From NCBI GenBank assembly GCA_016200915.1, contig JACQDV010000008.1:186001-250000 (forward strand): DNA of 64,000 bases, written 5' to 3'. The stretch comes from Sphingobacteriales bacterium (GTDB lineage Bacteria > Bacteroidota > Bacteroidia > Chitinophagales > Chitinophagaceae). Each line of letters opens with the position of its first letter. Position 1 is the first letter of the stretch. The notes below the pieces were generated by a model. That model worked only from the letters and a program-made list of their open reading frames with translations. It did no database searches and was not told where the DNA came from. The position numbers and the translations under genes are program-made. Of the stretch, positions 47,457 to 57,061 are shown piece by piece.

Positions 47457-50201
47457 ATGAAAGATTTCCAATATATCACTAATTCTTCGCCAGCTTATAT
47501 CGAAAGTTTATACCAGGAGTTTGTGAAAAACCCCGAAGCAGTTGATGCTGATTACAGGAAATTTTTTGAAGGCTTTGATTTTGCCGTTGCACAGGTTAAA
47601 CCCTCCAATGGTAAAGCTGCTGTTAGTTCAGCACCTGCCGCTGAAGGTATAGATTGGTTAAGAGAAGTAAGAGCTTACCGGATGATCTTGGGTTATCGTA
47701 ACAAAGGTCATTTGATTGCCAAAACAAATCCTATCCGCAAACGTAAAGACCGTGGCGCTAATTTGGATTTAGGATTCTTTGGTTTTAGTGAAGCTGATCT
47801 GGATGCAGCATTTCATGCCGGGCAATTGATTGGATTAGGAACAACCACACTCCGTAATATTTTAAATCACCTGGAAAAATGTTATGCTTCTCATGTGGGT
47901 ATTGAGTTCAAATATATCAGCGATCAGAAAAAAGTAGATTGGCTGACCAATGAAATGGAGAAAAAGTTTTTAAATCCATTGCCATTAGAAAAAAAGAAAA
48001 GAATATTAGAGAAGTTGAATGAAGGCGTAATGTTTGAAAAATTCCTTCACACCAAATACATTGGTCAAAAAAGATTTTCATTAGAGGGTGGAGAAACAAC
48101 TATTGCTGCATTAGATGCCATTATCAATACTGCTGCTGAAAATAATGTGCAGGAAGTGGTGATTGGTATGGCCCATCGTGGACGATTGAATGTACTGGCC
48201 AACATCATGGGTAAAACCTATGAACAAATCTTCAGTGAGTTTGAAGGAACTGCCAAGCTTGACCAAACTATGGGCAGCGGTGATGTAAAATATCATATGG
48301 GTTATGGCTCAGAAGTGCCTACACCTGATGGAAAGATCATGCATTTAAAATTAATGCCGAACCCATCGCACTTAGAAGCAGTTGACCCGGTGGTGGTTGG
48401 CTTTTCAAGAGCGAAGGCTGATATTATGTATGAAAGTGAGTTTGATAAAATATTGCCGGTACTGATTCATGGTGATGCATCCGTTGCAGGACAAGGTATA
48501 GTTTATGAAGTAATGCAGATGAGCGACCTCGATGGTTATTTCACCGGCGGCACTATGCATTTTGTTATCAATAACCAGATTGGATTTACTACAGACTTTG
48601 ACGATGCAAGAAGCGCCGATTACTGTACATCAGCGGCAGCTATGATTCATGCTCCTGTGTTACATGTTAATGGTGATGATGCAGAAGCAGTAATTAAATG
48701 CGTTGAGATTGCAACAAAATACCGCCAGGAATTTCATACCGATGTTTTTATTGACATGGTATGTTACCGCAAGCATGGACACAATGAAGGTGATGATCCC
48801 AAGTTTACACAACCACATTTATATGCGTTGATTGATAAACATCCTAATCCAAGGGAAGTTTATACTAATTTTTTATTGGAGAATGGTGAAGCCGATGCCA
48901 AAGAGCTGGCAAAGGAAATGGAAAAGAAATTCTGGGCCGATTTGCAGGAGCGATTGGATGAAGTAAAACAAAATCCATTGCCTTATACCTACCAGGCACC
49001 AGAATTAGCATGGAAGAGTTTAAGAAGAGCAACGAGTGATGATTTTGAAAAATCACCTGTTACTTCTGTTAGCGATAGTGATTTTAAAAAATTGTTTGAT
49101 GCCATAATGAAGTGGCCCGATGGGTTTAAACCATTAAAGAAAGTAGAGAAGATCATTCAGGATAAAATCAAATTGCTGAGTGATGAATCAAAAGTGGATT
49201 GGGCAACAGGAGAGTTGTTAGCGTACGCCAGTTTATTGTTAGATGGCAAAGATGTACGCATGAGCGGACAAGATGTTCGGCGTGGTACATTCTCTCATCG
49301 TCATGCTGTGTTGCGGGACGAAAATACAGATGAGTCCTATAACCGGTTAAGCAGAATTGAAGGAGCAACAGGTCAGTTTAGAATTTATAATTCGTTATTG
49401 AGTGAATATGGTGTATTGGGTTTTGAATATGGTTATGCAATGGCTAATCCCAATGCACTGGTATTATGGGAAGCACAGTTTGGTGATTTCAATAATGGAG
49501 CACAAACGATGATTGACCAGTTTATTGCCGCTGGTGAACAAAAGTGGAACCGGATGAATGGTGTCACCATGTTACTGCCACATGGTTATGAAGGACAGGG
49601 TCCCGAACATAGCAGTGCAAGAATGGAACGTTATTTACAAATGTGTGCGGAGTTGAATATGGTAATTACTAATATTACTACTGCTTCCAATTTATTCCAC
49701 GTAATGCGCAGACAACAGGCATGGCCTTTCCGCAAGCCATTGATTAACTTTTCACCCAAAGCAAATTTGCGTCATCCCGGAAGTTATAGTCCGGTAGGAG
49801 AATTTACAAGCGGTGGATTTAAAGAAGTGATTGATGATAGTTATGCTGATGCACCACAGGTAAGAAAAGTGTTGTTGTGCAGCGGTAAAGTTTATTTTGA
49901 TCTGGCAGAGAAGCAGGCAAAAGATAACAGAAAAGATGTAGCTATTGTGCGGTTGGAACAGTTGTATCCTTTACCGGTAAATCAATTACTGACTTTGTAT
50001 GAAAAGTACAGCCAGGCTACCTGGTTCTGGGTACAGGAAGAGCCATTGAATATGGGTGCCGCATCATTCCTGCAGATGAATATGAAAGGAATTAATTATG
50101 GCATCATCAGTCGTTCACCCAGTGCAGCTACTGCAACAGGCTATGCAAAAGTGCATAAAGTAGAACAGGAAGAAATTATTGATACGGCTTTTTCTATATA
50201 A
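47457..50201 (+). CDS. sucA: 2-oxoglutarate dehydrogenase E1 component
   Basis: 914 residues from ATG 47457 (MKDFQYITNSSPAYIESLYQEF); an earlier frame from 47397 is not conserved. Features: N-terminal E2-binding segment with YIESLYQEFVKNPEAVDADYRKFF; RFSLEGGETTIAALD; MAHRGRLNVLANIMGK; thiamine diphosphate pocket HGDASVAGQGIVYEVMQMSDLDGY then FTTDFDDARSADYCTSAA; and LLPHGYEGQGPEHSSARMERYLQ in the transketolase-like domain. It decarboxylates 2-oxoglutarate and passes succinyl to the E2 lipoyl group. odhB (E2) follows on the same strand, 111 bases on. Confidence 0.98.
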   Translation: MKDFQYITNSSPAYIESLYQEFVKNPEAVDADYRKFFEGFDFAVAQVKPSNGKAAVSSAPAAEGIDWLREVRAYRMILGYRNKGHLIAKTNPIRKRKDRGANLDLGFFGFSEADLDAAFHAGQLIGLGTTTLRNILNHLEKCYASHVGIEFKYISDQKKVDWLTNEMEKKFLNPLPLEKKKRILEKLNEGVMFEKFLHTKYIGQKRFSLEGGETTIAALDAIINTAAENNVQEVVIGMAHRGRLNVLANIMGKTYEQIFSEFEGTAKLDQTMGSGDVKYHMGYGSEVPTPDGKIMHLKLMPNPSHLEAVDPVVVGFSRAKADIMYESEFDKILPVLIHGDASVAGQGIVYEVMQMSDLDGYFTGGTMHFVINNQIGFTTDFDDARSADYCTSAAAMIHAPVLHVNGDDAEAVIKCVEIATKYRQEFHTDVFIDMVCYRKHGHNEGDDPKFTQPHLYALIDKHPNPREVYTNFLLENGEADAKELAKEMEKKFWADLQERLDEVKQNPLPYTYQAPELAWKSLRRATSDDFEKSPVTSVSDSDFKKLFDAIMKWPDGFKPLKKVEKIIQDKIKLLSDESKVDWATGELLAYASLLLDGKDVRMSGQDVRRGTFSHRHAVLRDENTDESYNRLSRIEGATGQFRIYNSLLSEYGVLGFEYGYAMANPNALVLWEAQFGDFNNGAQTMIDQFIAAGEQKWNRMNGVTMLLPHGYEGQGPEHSSARMERYLQMCAELNMVITNITTASNLFHVMRRQQAWPFRKPLINFSPKANLRHPGSYSPVGEFTSGGFKEVIDDSYADAPQVRKVLLCSGKVYFDLAEKQAKDNRKDVAIVRLEQLYPLPVNQLLTLYEKYSQATWFWVQEEPLNMGAASFLQMNMKGINYGIISRSPSAATATGYAKVHKVEQEEIIDTAFSI

Positions 50202-50274
50202 GCCCCTAACCCCTAAAGGGGAATAATGAAATGAAGAATTAATGATGGTAATGTTGAAGATTTGAAAGATATAT

Positions 50275-50309
50275 AACCAGAAACTAAAAACTTGAAACCA
50301 GAAACAACC
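50275..50309. repeat. Heptanucleotide repeat before odhB
   Basis: AACCAGA, AACTAAA, AACTTGA, AACCAGA, AACAACC: five 7-bp units ending 3 bases before the odhB ATG at 50313. Confidence 0.75.
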
Positions 50310-50312
50310 ACT

Positions 50313-51536
50313 ATGATTGATATAAAAGTTCCAACAGTAGGCGAATCCATCAGCGAAGTAACATTGCTGAAATGGACAAAGAAAGATGGAGAGTATGTAG
50401 AAAGAGATGAAGTGATTGCAGAATTAGAAAGTGAGAAAGCCACCTTTGAAGTAAATGCAGAAAAAGCAGGTGTATTGAAAACTGCCGCTGCAGAAGGCGA
50501 TACATTGAAGATTGGGGATGTAATGGCGAGTATTGATGAAAGGGCTGCTAAACCAGCAGGTGCAGCGACATCAAATGGTGCTCCAACTGAAACAAAGAAA
50601 GAAGTCTCTACAAAAGTTGAAGAAAAGAAACCTGTTGAAATCAAAGTAGCAGATGTAAAAGCTACGCCGGTTGCGTCTGCTATTATTGCTGATAAAAAAG
50701 TTGATGTAAAATCAATCACTCCTTCCGGTACCGGCGGAAAGATTTTAAAAGATGATGTATTAAGTGCGTTGAATAATCCCGGAAGAAAGCCCGGTGCAGA
50801 GTTATTCACCCGAAATGAAAAAGCGGAGAAGATGAGTAACCTGCGCAAAACAGTTAGCCGCAGGTTGGTGGAAGCAAAGAATACAACTGCTATGCTCACT
50901 ACATTTAATGAAGTGAACATGCAGCCCATCATGGACATCCGTGCAAAGTATAAGGATAAGTTTAAAGAAGTGCATGGTGTGAATCTTGGCTTCATGAGTT
51001 TCTTTACCAAAGCATGTACTTACGCTTTACAGGAATGGCCTGCTGTAAATGCATACATCGATGGAGAGAATATTCTCTATCATGATTATTGTGATATTTC
51101 TATTGCAGTTTCTGCTCCTAAAGGTTTAGTCGTTCCGGTTATTCGCAATGCTGAAAGTTTGAGTATGGCGGATATTGAAAAGAAAGTAGTAGAATTGGCA
51201 ACCAAAGCAAGAGATAGTAAACTGAGTATGGAAGAAATGACAGGAGGAACATTTACTATAACTAATGGTGGTGTGTTTGGTTCATTAATGAGCACTCCCA
51301 TTATTAATATTCCACAATCAGCAATTTTAGGAATGCATAAGATTGAAGACAGGGCAGTGGCAGAGAATAAACAAATTGTGATTCGTCCGATGATGTATGT
51401 GGCTTTGAGTTACGACCATCGTATTATTGATGGAAGAGAGAGTGTGAGCTTTTTGGTAAGAGTAAAAGAATTGCTGGAGAATCCTGAACTGTTATTGTTT
51501 GGTAAAGACCCGGTGAAGGCTTTGCTGGAAGTTTAA
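50313..51536 (+). CDS. odhB: Dihydrolipoyllysine succinyltransferase (2-oxoglutarate dehydrogenase E2)
   Basis: 407 residues from ATG 50313 ([21 protein letters not shown]). The upstream TTG at 50292 lies in a heptamer repeat and is rejected. The lipoyl domain carries the modified lysine in [11 protein letters not shown]. An Ala/Lys-rich linker (80-110) follows. The E1/E3-binding domain contains [16 protein letters not shown], and the catalytic domain has MGVFGS-type [15 protein letters not shown] and the active-site [16 protein letters not shown]. It transfers succinyl to CoA. It is cotranscribed with sucA; an intrinsic terminator follows. The stop codon lies in another heptamer repeat. Confidence 0.97.
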   Translation: MIDIKVPTVGESISEVTLLKWTKKDGEYVERDEVIAELESEKATFEVNAEKAGVLKTAAAEGDTLKIGDVMASIDERAAKPAGAATSNGAPTETKKEVSTKVEEKKPVEIKVADVKATPVASAIIADKKVDVKSITPSGTGGKILKDDVLSALNNPGRKPGAELFTRNEKAEKMSNLRKTVSRRLVEAKNTTAMLTTFNEVNMQPIMDIRAKYKDKFKEVHGVNLGFMSFFTKACTYALQEWPAVNAYIDGENILYHDYCDISIAVSAPKGLVVPVIRNAESLSMADIEKKVVELATKARDSKLSMEEMTGGTFTITNGGVFGSLMSTPIINIPQSAILGMHKIEDRAVAENKQIVIRPMMYVALSYDHRIIDGRESVSFLVRVKELLENPELLLFGKDPVKALLEV

Positions 51537-51563
51537 AGTTTAATGGTTTAAGGTTTAAAGTTT
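51531..51563. repeat. Heptanucleotide repeat over the odhB stop codon
   Basis: GTTTAAA, GTTTAAT, then after one extra G GTTTAAG, GTTTAAA. The first unit contains the odhB TAA stop. Confidence 0.75.
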
Positions 51564-51568
51564 TTTTG

Positions 51569-51593
51569 GCGATTGTTTTAGCAATCGCTTTTT
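51569..51593 (+). terminator. Intrinsic terminator after sucA-odhB
   Basis: Arms GCGATTG (51569-51575) and CAATCGC (51582-51588), loop TTTTAG, T5 tail. Confidence 0.88.
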
Positions 51594-51610
51594 CATTTTA
51601 ATATTGTGAA

Positions 51611-52798
51611 GTGAGTCGTTATTATTCCTATTTAAATACAGCATCGGACATCATTAAAAATTATGATGGCAGTGAACCTTTGTCTAATTATTTAAAAAAG
51701 TTTTTTAGTAGTAATAAAAAATACGGTTCTAAAGACAGAAAACAAATTAGCCACCTTTGCTATTGCTACTTTAGAACAGGAAGATTGTTCAATGAACTTT
51801 CTGTTGAAGATAAAATTATCACCTCACTGTTTTTGTGTTCAGATTTTTCAAATGATTTACTAAAGAATCTGAAGCCTGAATGGGATGATAAAGTTTCTAT
51901 GGGTGCTGAAGAGAAATGCTTAATGCTTAATGCTCAATGCTCAACGCAAAACTTATTTCCTTTTGCAGATGAGTTGAGTGAAGGAATAGATGCTGATGCT
52001 TTTTCAAAATCTTTTTTAGTACAACCAGATTTGTTTTTAAGAATAAGACCCGGCAATAAAGAAAAGGTTTTAAAGAAGTTTAAGGTTTCAGGTTTAAAGT
52101 TTAATGTTATTGCGGAAGATTGTATAACACTGTGTAACAATTCAAAAATAGATGGTATTGTTGAATTGGATAAAGAAGTGGTAATACAGGATTATAGTTC
52201 ACAAAGAGTGGGGGAGTTATTTAAAAACTATAAACTAAAAACGACAAACCACAAACCAAAAATATGGGATTGCTGTGCTGCCAGCGGAGGAAAGTCAATT
52301 TTGGCAAAGGATATTTTGAGTGATATTGATTTAACGGTTTCTGATATAAGGGAAAGTATCATATTCAATTTAAAAAAACGTTTTGCAGAAGCAGGAATTA
52401 AAAACTACCACTCTTTTATCGCTGATTTATCTGCTGTCAACTGTCAACTGTCATCCGTCAACTATGATCTGATTATTGCTGATGTTCCCTGCTCAGGTTC
52501 CGGTACATGGAGCCGTACACCGGAACAATTGTATTTTTTCAACCATCAAACAATCGAACAATTCAACCATCTTCAAAGGAGAATCATATCAAATGTAGTT
52601 AGTAAAATTAAACCAGGCGGATATCTGCTTTATATCACCTGCTCGGTTTTCAAAAAAGAAAATGAAAAAGTTGTTGAATTTATTCAGCAGCAATTCAATC
52701 TTCAGCTTATTCAAAAAGAGATATTAATAGGATATGATAAAAAAGCGGATACGATGTTTGCGGTTTTACTACAGAGGCCATCAACTACTGCTTTATAA
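51611..52798 (+). CDS. RsmB/NOP-family RNA (cytosine-5) methyltransferase
   Basis: 395 residues from GTG 51611. The C-terminal SAM-methyltransferase domain has motif I WDCCAASGGKSILAKDI, the catalytic-Cys motif DVPCSGSGTWSRTPEQL, and YITCSVFKKENEKVVEF with the second Cys. It is an m5C methyltransferase of the RsmB/NOP group; the RNA target (16S rRNA or tRNA) is not determined. Oddity: four degenerate heptamer arrays lie inside the coding region in frame (51915, 52078, 52225, 52436), translated as CLMLNAQCSTQNL, KKFKVSGLKFNV, YKLKTTNHKPKI and VNCQLSSVNYDL. They fall between conserved blocks. The 3' end overlaps the convergent subtilase gene by 14 bases. Confidence 0.9.
   Translation: MSRYYSYLNTASDIIKNYDGSEPLSNYLKKFFSSNKKYGSKDRKQISHLCYCYFRTGRLFNELSVEDKIITSLFLCSDFSNDLLKNLKPEWDDKVSMGAEEKCLMLNAQCSTQNLFPFADELSEGIDADAFSKSFLVQPDLFLRIRPGNKEKVLKKFKVSGLKFNVIAEDCITLCNNSKIDGIVELDKEVVIQDYSSQRVGELFKNYKLKTTNHKPKIWDCCAASGGKSILAKDILSDIDLTVSDIRESIIFNLKKRFAEAGIKNYHSFIADLSAVNCQLSSVNYDLIIADVPCSGSGTWSRTPEQLYFFNHQTIEQFNHLQRRIISNVVSKIKPGGYLLYITCSVFKKENEKVVEFIQQQFNLQLIQKEILIGYDKKADTMFAVLLQRPSTTAL
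51915..51949. repeat. In-frame heptanucleotide repeat 1 in RsmB-like gene
   Basis: AATGCTT, AATGCTT, AATGCTC, AATGCTC, AACGCAA: five 7-bp units. Confidence 0.85.
52078..52105. repeat. In-frame heptanucleotide repeat 2 in RsmB-like gene
   Basis: GTTTAAG, GTTTCAG, GTTTAAA, GTTTAAT: four 7-bp units, the same word family as the array at 51531. Confidence 0.8.
52225..52266. repeat. In-frame heptanucleotide repeat 3 in RsmB-like gene
   Basis: AAACTAT, AAACTAA, AAACGAC, AAACCAC, AAACCAA, AAATATG: six degenerate 7-bp units. Confidence 0.8.
52436..52463. repeat. In-frame heptanucleotide repeat 4 in RsmB-like gene
   Basis: GTCAACT, GTCAACT, GTCATCC, GTCAACT: four 7-bp units. Confidence 0.85.
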
Positions 52799-54776
52799 AC
52801 TTAGTGGTGCTTATTTTCTTTTTACCATCATATACAGTTATCAAATATTCTCCGGTTGATAAAAAAGGAATGGACAGGTTGAAAATAATTTTCCGGGCAG
52901 TTTTCGATTTTGCTTCTCTGTACACTTGTTTACCGGTAATATCATAAATCACAATGTTCAAATTGCTGATGGCATTTTTTGTTTCTATGGAAATCAGCAA
53001 ATCCTTCTTAACAGGATTGGGATAAACAATTATTTTATTGGCATTGGGATCAGTGTTGTTTACACCAGAACCAAGACAAGTGTTTGACAGAGTTGTGCTG
53101 GTGCTGTCTATGAATACAGCTGTTAGAGTAGCTACGGCTGTATCCGTCACTTGTTTTATCCGGTAATAAATGGTTCCCGCATTCGCATTATTCAATGCAT
53201 CTGTATATTGATAGTTGTGAGCAGCTAATGAACTTCCCTGTCCATTTATATCCGCAATCTTGGTATAATTTAATTCGCCTGGTAGCTTTCTTTCAATTTC
53301 ATAACGCATCATTCCAAGGTCTTTGCTGGTCCAGTTTAGTGTTGTTTGACAATTGGCGATACTTGCAGACGAAGTGGCATAATCTGCCAGTAATATTCCA
53401 AAAGCAGTTTTCATATTGGGGATGCCATATCCGTATTGGTTATCAGGTGCAGCATATTTGCTGGCACTTTTTTGAATAGCATCAATAATTTTCATGTTAT
53501 TAAATTCGGGAAAGCCCTGCCACAAACAGGCAGATAGCCCGGCCATATTAGGACACGAAAAGGATGTACCGTTGGCTGTGGCTGGTTGACTATTTGTATT
53601 TGCTACAATAATACCGGCACCGGCAGTGCAAACATTTGGCTTAACTCTTCCATCGGAAGATGGCCCAAAGCTTGAAAAACTCGCTATAGTGCCACTTGTT
53701 GTGGTAGCACCAACTGCCAGTACACTATCACCATCAGCCGGAGCAATAATATAATGCCATGCATCATTGCCTGAATTACCAGCACTGTTTACTACCAGTA
53801 TTCCTTTCTTCCCCGCTAAGTCAGCAGCAATTGTACAGGGAGTTGTATTGCCAGTCATATCAGCATAGGTATGATCAAAAGCTGCATTATCAAATGTGTT
53901 ATAACCAAGGGAGGAGGAAATGATATCTGTTCCTGCACTGTCGGCATATTCGGCACCGCTTGCCCAGTTATATTCTTCTATTGGTTGTTCACTGGCAACA
54001 TCTTCTGTTCTGAATAACCAAAATTTTGCCTTTGGTGCTGTGCCCACCAAAGTTCCGGGCCAGTTGGCACATATTTCACTCAGGGAATTCATGCCATGCG
54101 AATTATCTTCGTTAACACTTAACTCATTGGCAACAAAATCCCAGGTGCCCAGAAATTGATTATTGTTTCTTGCACTATCAAATGCCGTATTGGTTAAATA
54201 GCCATAAAAGCCTCCATCTAATAATGACATCGTCATTGCTTGTCCCCGCAATCCTATATTATGAAGAAATTGGCCATTGGTTAATTGAATTTGGCCGGCG
54301 CCTGATCCGTAATTATAGTAATCACCGGCAACACCACTTACCTTTTCTGTTTTCAGTAACGGAGTTATTGTCTCATCAAATTTATTTACAGGAGAAGATG
54401 GTGCTCTTCGCAATGCAATAGCATTAGTTGATTTTACAAAAGATAAATTGTTGATTGCCGTTAATGCATTTGCATCCGTTGTTTGAATGGTTATCGCATT
54501 TAGCCACTTAGAACGGTTTAATAATGTAACTGCACCTGCATTTAAAACGGCTTGTATATAAGATGGATTAACGGGCAGATCGGTGCTGTCAATTGCTATG
54601 TTGTAAGTTGTTCTTCGCTGTATTGCTTTCGCTGAAAGATATTGTGACGGGTTGTTTAAAAAATAAGGAGAATTATTTTTATCCTTAAACCGAACGATGT
54701 ATTTGCTGAATTGGGAATACCCTTTATTCTGTATTCCTAATAAAACAATTACAGCTATCAGCCTGGTTAGCTTCAT
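52785..54776 (-). CDS. Secreted S8 family serine peptidase (subtilase) with T9SS type A sorting domain
   Basis: 663 residues from the ATG at 54776 (MKLTRLIAVIVLLGIQNKGYS/Q), a signal peptide. The longer frame to 54803 is not needed. An N-terminal inhibitor-like prodomain with AKAIQRRTTYNI precedes the catalytic domain. The Asp of the triad lies in SLLDGGFYG (~185), His in DNSHGMNSLSEI (~225) and Ser in ANGTSFSCPNMAGL (~400), with SAGNSGNDAWH as the oxyanion Asn region. A fibronectin-like segment and a type A sorting domain (IIVYPNPVKKDLLISIET ... GEYLITVYDGKKKISTTKFIKQ) end the protein. It is predicted to be an exported, cell-surface or released protease. Confidence 0.94.
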   Translation of the reverse strand: MKLTRLIAVIVLLGIQNKGYSQFSKYIVRFKDKNNSPYFLNNPSQYLSAKAIQRRTTYNIAIDSTDLPVNPSYIQAVLNAGAVTLLNRSKWLNAITIQTTDANALTAINNLSFVKSTNAIALRRAPSSPVNKFDETITPLLKTEKVSGVAGDYYNYGSGAGQIQLTNGQFLHNIGLRGQAMTMSLLDGGFYGYLTNTAFDSARNNNQFLGTWDFVANELSVNEDNSHGMNSLSEICANWPGTLVGTAPKAKFWLFRTEDVASEQPIEEYNWASGAEYADSAGTDIISSSLGYNTFDNAAFDHTYADMTGNTTPCTIAADLAGKKGILVVNSAGNSGNDAWHYIIAPADGDSVLAVGATTTSGTIASFSSFGPSSDGRVKPNVCTAGAGIIVANTNSQPATANGTSFSCPNMAGLSACLWQGFPEFNNMKIIDAIQKSASKYAAPDNQYGYGIPNMKTAFGILLADYATSSASIANCQTTLNWTSKDLGMMRYEIERKLPGELNYTKIADINGQGSSLAAHNYQYTDALNNANAGTIYYRIKQVTDTAVATLTAVFIDSTSTTLSNTCLGSGVNNTDPNANKIIVYPNPVKKDLLISIETKNAISNLNIVIYDITGKQVYREAKSKTARKIIFNLSIPFLSTGEYLITVYDGKKKISTTKFIKQ

Positions 54777-54824
54777 AAAACTATTTTCACAGCAAATATG
54801 CACAAATTATTTGTTGCTTACTGG

Positions 54825-55619
54825 TTAATTGTGACTAAGCAAAGTGAGTTTAATACCATAACTGTTTTCTGCAAAATAATAACGATCAGAATTGATTACA
54901 TCTCTCTGGAACACCCAATGAATAAATTCCTTATAAACCAGCCCAACACCTTTGCCGTATCGTTCAATGGAATAATTTCTTTCATCAAATTTTACATTGG
55001 GGTCACTTAAATTTTCATGACCGCCTTCATCCGGATTTTGAACGACTGTAATTGCATCGGGAAAATTTTGACTGCCAATAGTTAATGGTAATCCTACATC
55101 CTGATAACTAAATTGCCAGTTATTTAAATATTGTACATCCGATTGTGTAGTGTTGATATAAGATGTGCCGGGCCAGGTAAAGCCTTCTCTTATGGGAGCT
55201 TTTAATCTTATGAAACGCATATTGTTATCAACAAACTCTATACTTTCACCAAGATTAACATCACTAACAGGAGTGGCATAAAATGTAGCATTATCTACCC
55301 ACGGACCATTACCTAAAGTATCAGTAATAAATCTGCGGATGTGGTATGTTTGTCTTCCGCTTCCATCTGTAACAATTGCGTCAATACTATCTTTAACCTG
55401 ATAGCTGTGTACCAGTAATTGTCTTGCATTTTCACTAATAACGGTGGAATCCAATCGGTAAATAAAATATTTGCCAACTGTTAACGGCATATAATCACTT
55501 AACGGAGCAAGTGCAGGATAATCTTCTTTTTGCTCTTTACAGGAAGAAACGGTAATGCTGGCTACAGCTATTACAAGCAGCAGCTTAAGGTTATTTATCA
55601 TAGAGGCAGATTTCTTCAT
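54825..55619 (-). CDS. Hypothetical lipoprotein
   Basis: About 264 residues from ATG 55619 (MKKSASMINNLKLLLV); ATG 55631 and 55601 are also in frame. A lipobox, ASITVSSC, predicts acylation. The remainder is a beta-rich domain of unknown family: SDYMPLTVGKYFIYRLDSTVI, VKDSIDAIVTDGSGRQTYHIRRFITD, REGFTWPGTSYINT, and the end block IERYGKGVGLVYKEFIHWVFQRD. The layout resembles a Bacteroidota envelope family often found next to secreted proteins, but no function is known. It is on the same strand as, and 48 bases upstream of, the subtilase gene, so cotranscription is possible. Confidence 0.8.
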   Translation of the reverse strand: MKKSASMINNLKLLLVIAVASITVSSCKEQKEDYPALAPLSDYMPLTVGKYFIYRLDSTVISENARQLLVHSYQVKDSIDAIVTDGSGRQTYHIRRFITDTLGNGPWVDNATFYATPVSDVNLGESIEFVDNNMRFIRLKAPIREGFTWPGTSYINTTQSDVQYLNNWQFSYQDVGLPLTIGSQNFPDAITVVQNPDEGGHENLSDPNVKFDERNYSIERYGKGVGLVYKEFIHWVFQRDVINSDRYYFAENSYGIKLTLLSHN

Positions 55620-55697
55620 AAGTGATGTCATGGATTCAGTTATTTGGTAAATTCATAATTAAGACACCGGGAGTGCTGGTTTCGTTTCTTAAGCACA

Positions 55698-55732
55698 AAT
55701 AAAAATCCCATCAAGTCTTTGCTTAACGGGAT
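55698..55732 (-). terminator. Terminator after mnmA
   Basis: Stem ATCCCATCAAG/CTTAACGGGAT (two mismatches; 55705-55715 and 55722-55732) with an A5 run on the plus strand that becomes T5 on the minus strand after the stem. Confidence 0.7.
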
Positions 55733-55760
55733 AAAACGTTGAATAAGAGGTTTTATTGCC

Positions 55761-56867
55761 TTAAATCAGATGACTTCTTTGAATGATTCCTCCGCCAATT
55801 ACATCATTCCCTTCGTAAAAAACGGCACTTTGGCCGGGGGCGATGCCTTTAGCTGATTCATAGAACTTTACACGAACCGAATTTTCTGATTCAGGATAAA
55901 GATTGCTTAATGAGCCCTGGTCTTTATACCGGATTTTGGTGGTGGCCTCCATGCCCGGAGTTACGCCATCATATTTTATCCAGTTTATTTTAGTGACCAG
56001 CATTTCATTTTGTTTCAAATCATCTTCTTCACCAAGCACTACAGTATTTGTTTCAGGAATGATTTCTGTTACGAAAGCTGGTTTACCCAAGGCAATATCC
56101 AATCCCTTGCGTTGTCCAATTGTATAGAATGGATAGCCTTTATGTTTGCCCAATATCTTCCCTGATTTATCAATGAAATTTCCACCGGCAACTTTTTCTT
56201 CCAACCCTTCCACTTTTTGTTTTAAAAAATTTCGGTAATCATTATCCGGAACAAAACAAATTTCATAACTCTCACTTTTTTTAGCGAGTTCAGGATAACC
56301 ATAATCCATCGCCATTTGACGGATGGCTGTTTTCCGATAATTTCCCAACGGTAGTAAAGTCCGGCTTAGTAAATCCTGTTGCAATCCCCACAAAACATAG
56401 CTCTGGTCTTTGGTTTCATCCAATCCCTTACTGATGTAGTAACGGCCGTTTTCATGCTGATGAATATTTCCATAGTGACCAGTAGCTATATAATCACAGC
56501 CCAATGCATCCGCTCTTTTCAATAAAGCTCTCCATTTGATGTGTGTGTTGCACATTACACAGGGATTAGGTGTGCGGCCGGCGAGATATTCTTCTATAAA
56601 ATTCTCAATTACAAAATCGCCAAACTCCTCCCGTATATCCAATACAAAATGCGGAAAACCATGTTGAACAGCTGCCATACGGGCATCATTAAAAGAATCA
56701 AGATTACAACAACCCGTTTCTTTTTTTGATGTGCCGCTGGTGGCATAATCCCATGTTTTCATGGTGATGCCCACTACTTCATAACCCTCATCGTTAAGCA
56801 TGAGAGCCGTAACAGTACTGTCAATACCGCCACTCATTGCTACTAAAACTTTTCCTTTACGGCTCAT
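55761..56867 (-). CDS. mnmA: tRNA 2-thiouridine(34) synthase MnmA
   Basis: 368 residues from the ATG at 56867 (MSRKGKVLVAMSGGIDSTVTALML). The frame to 56897 reaches past the promoter box and is rejected. PP-loop SGGIDS at residues 12-17; GITMKTWDY; the catalytic Cys in GRTPNPCVMCNTHIKW; the second active Cys in SYEICFVPDNDYRNFL; and C-terminal HxGYPFYTIGQRKGL and SAKGIAPGQSAVFY. It thiolates U34 of Lys, Glu and Gln tRNAs, acting on the same base as MnmE at 1.5 kb. Confidence 0.97.
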   Translation of the reverse strand: MSRKGKVLVAMSGGIDSTVTALMLNDEGYEVVGITMKTWDYATSGTSKKETGCCNLDSFNDARMAAVQHGFPHFVLDIREEFGDFVIENFIEEYLAGRTPNPCVMCNTHIKWRALLKRADALGCDYIATGHYGNIHQHENGRYYISKGLDETKDQSYVLWGLQQDLLSRTLLPLGNYRKTAIRQMAMDYGYPELAKKSESYEICFVPDNDYRNFLKQKVEGLEEKVAGGNFIDKSGKILGKHKGYPFYTIGQRKGLDIALGKPAFVTEIIPETNTVVLGEEDDLKQNEMLVTKINWIKYDGVTPGMEATTKIRYKDQGSLSNLYPESENSVRVKFYESAKGIAPGQSAVFYEGNDVIGGGIIQRSHLI

Positions 56868-56885
56868 AAAAAAAATTTGAACCCG

Positions 56886-56893
56886 CAAAATTA
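56886..56893 (-). promoter_or_regulatory. -7 promoter box of mnmA
   Basis: Minus-strand TAATTTTG (plus-strand CAAAATTA), exact TAnnTTTG, 19 bases upstream of the ATG at 56867. Confidence 0.55.
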
Positions 56894-57030
56894 GCATAAT
56901 TCAGGCAGAGTTACGGATGTAGCAGAGTGTGGCTGATGAAGATCAATGATTATTACAAAACTGTGACCGGAAGCGAAACTGCCTCAAAAGAAAAATATAA
57001 TTGTTCCCTGTTTAACTCACAGCGGTTACT

Positions 57031-57038
57031 TACCTTTA
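57031..57038 (+). promoter_or_regulatory. Putative -7 promoter box of ssb
   Basis: TACCTTTA, one mismatch from TAnnTTTG, 23 bases before the ssb ATG. Confidence 0.4.
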
Positions 57039-57061
57039 TCGTTCTCTAAAAATTTTACGTT

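Noticed and set aside
50213-51010. 265-residue open frame on the minus strand over odhB
   Set aside because: Antisense shadow of the lipoyl and linker regions of odhB; low-complexity Ser/Thr/Phe composition.
51531-52463. Heptamer arrays as a CRISPR array
   Set aside because: The units are 7 bp without unique spacers and lie partly in coding sequence; no Cas genes are present.
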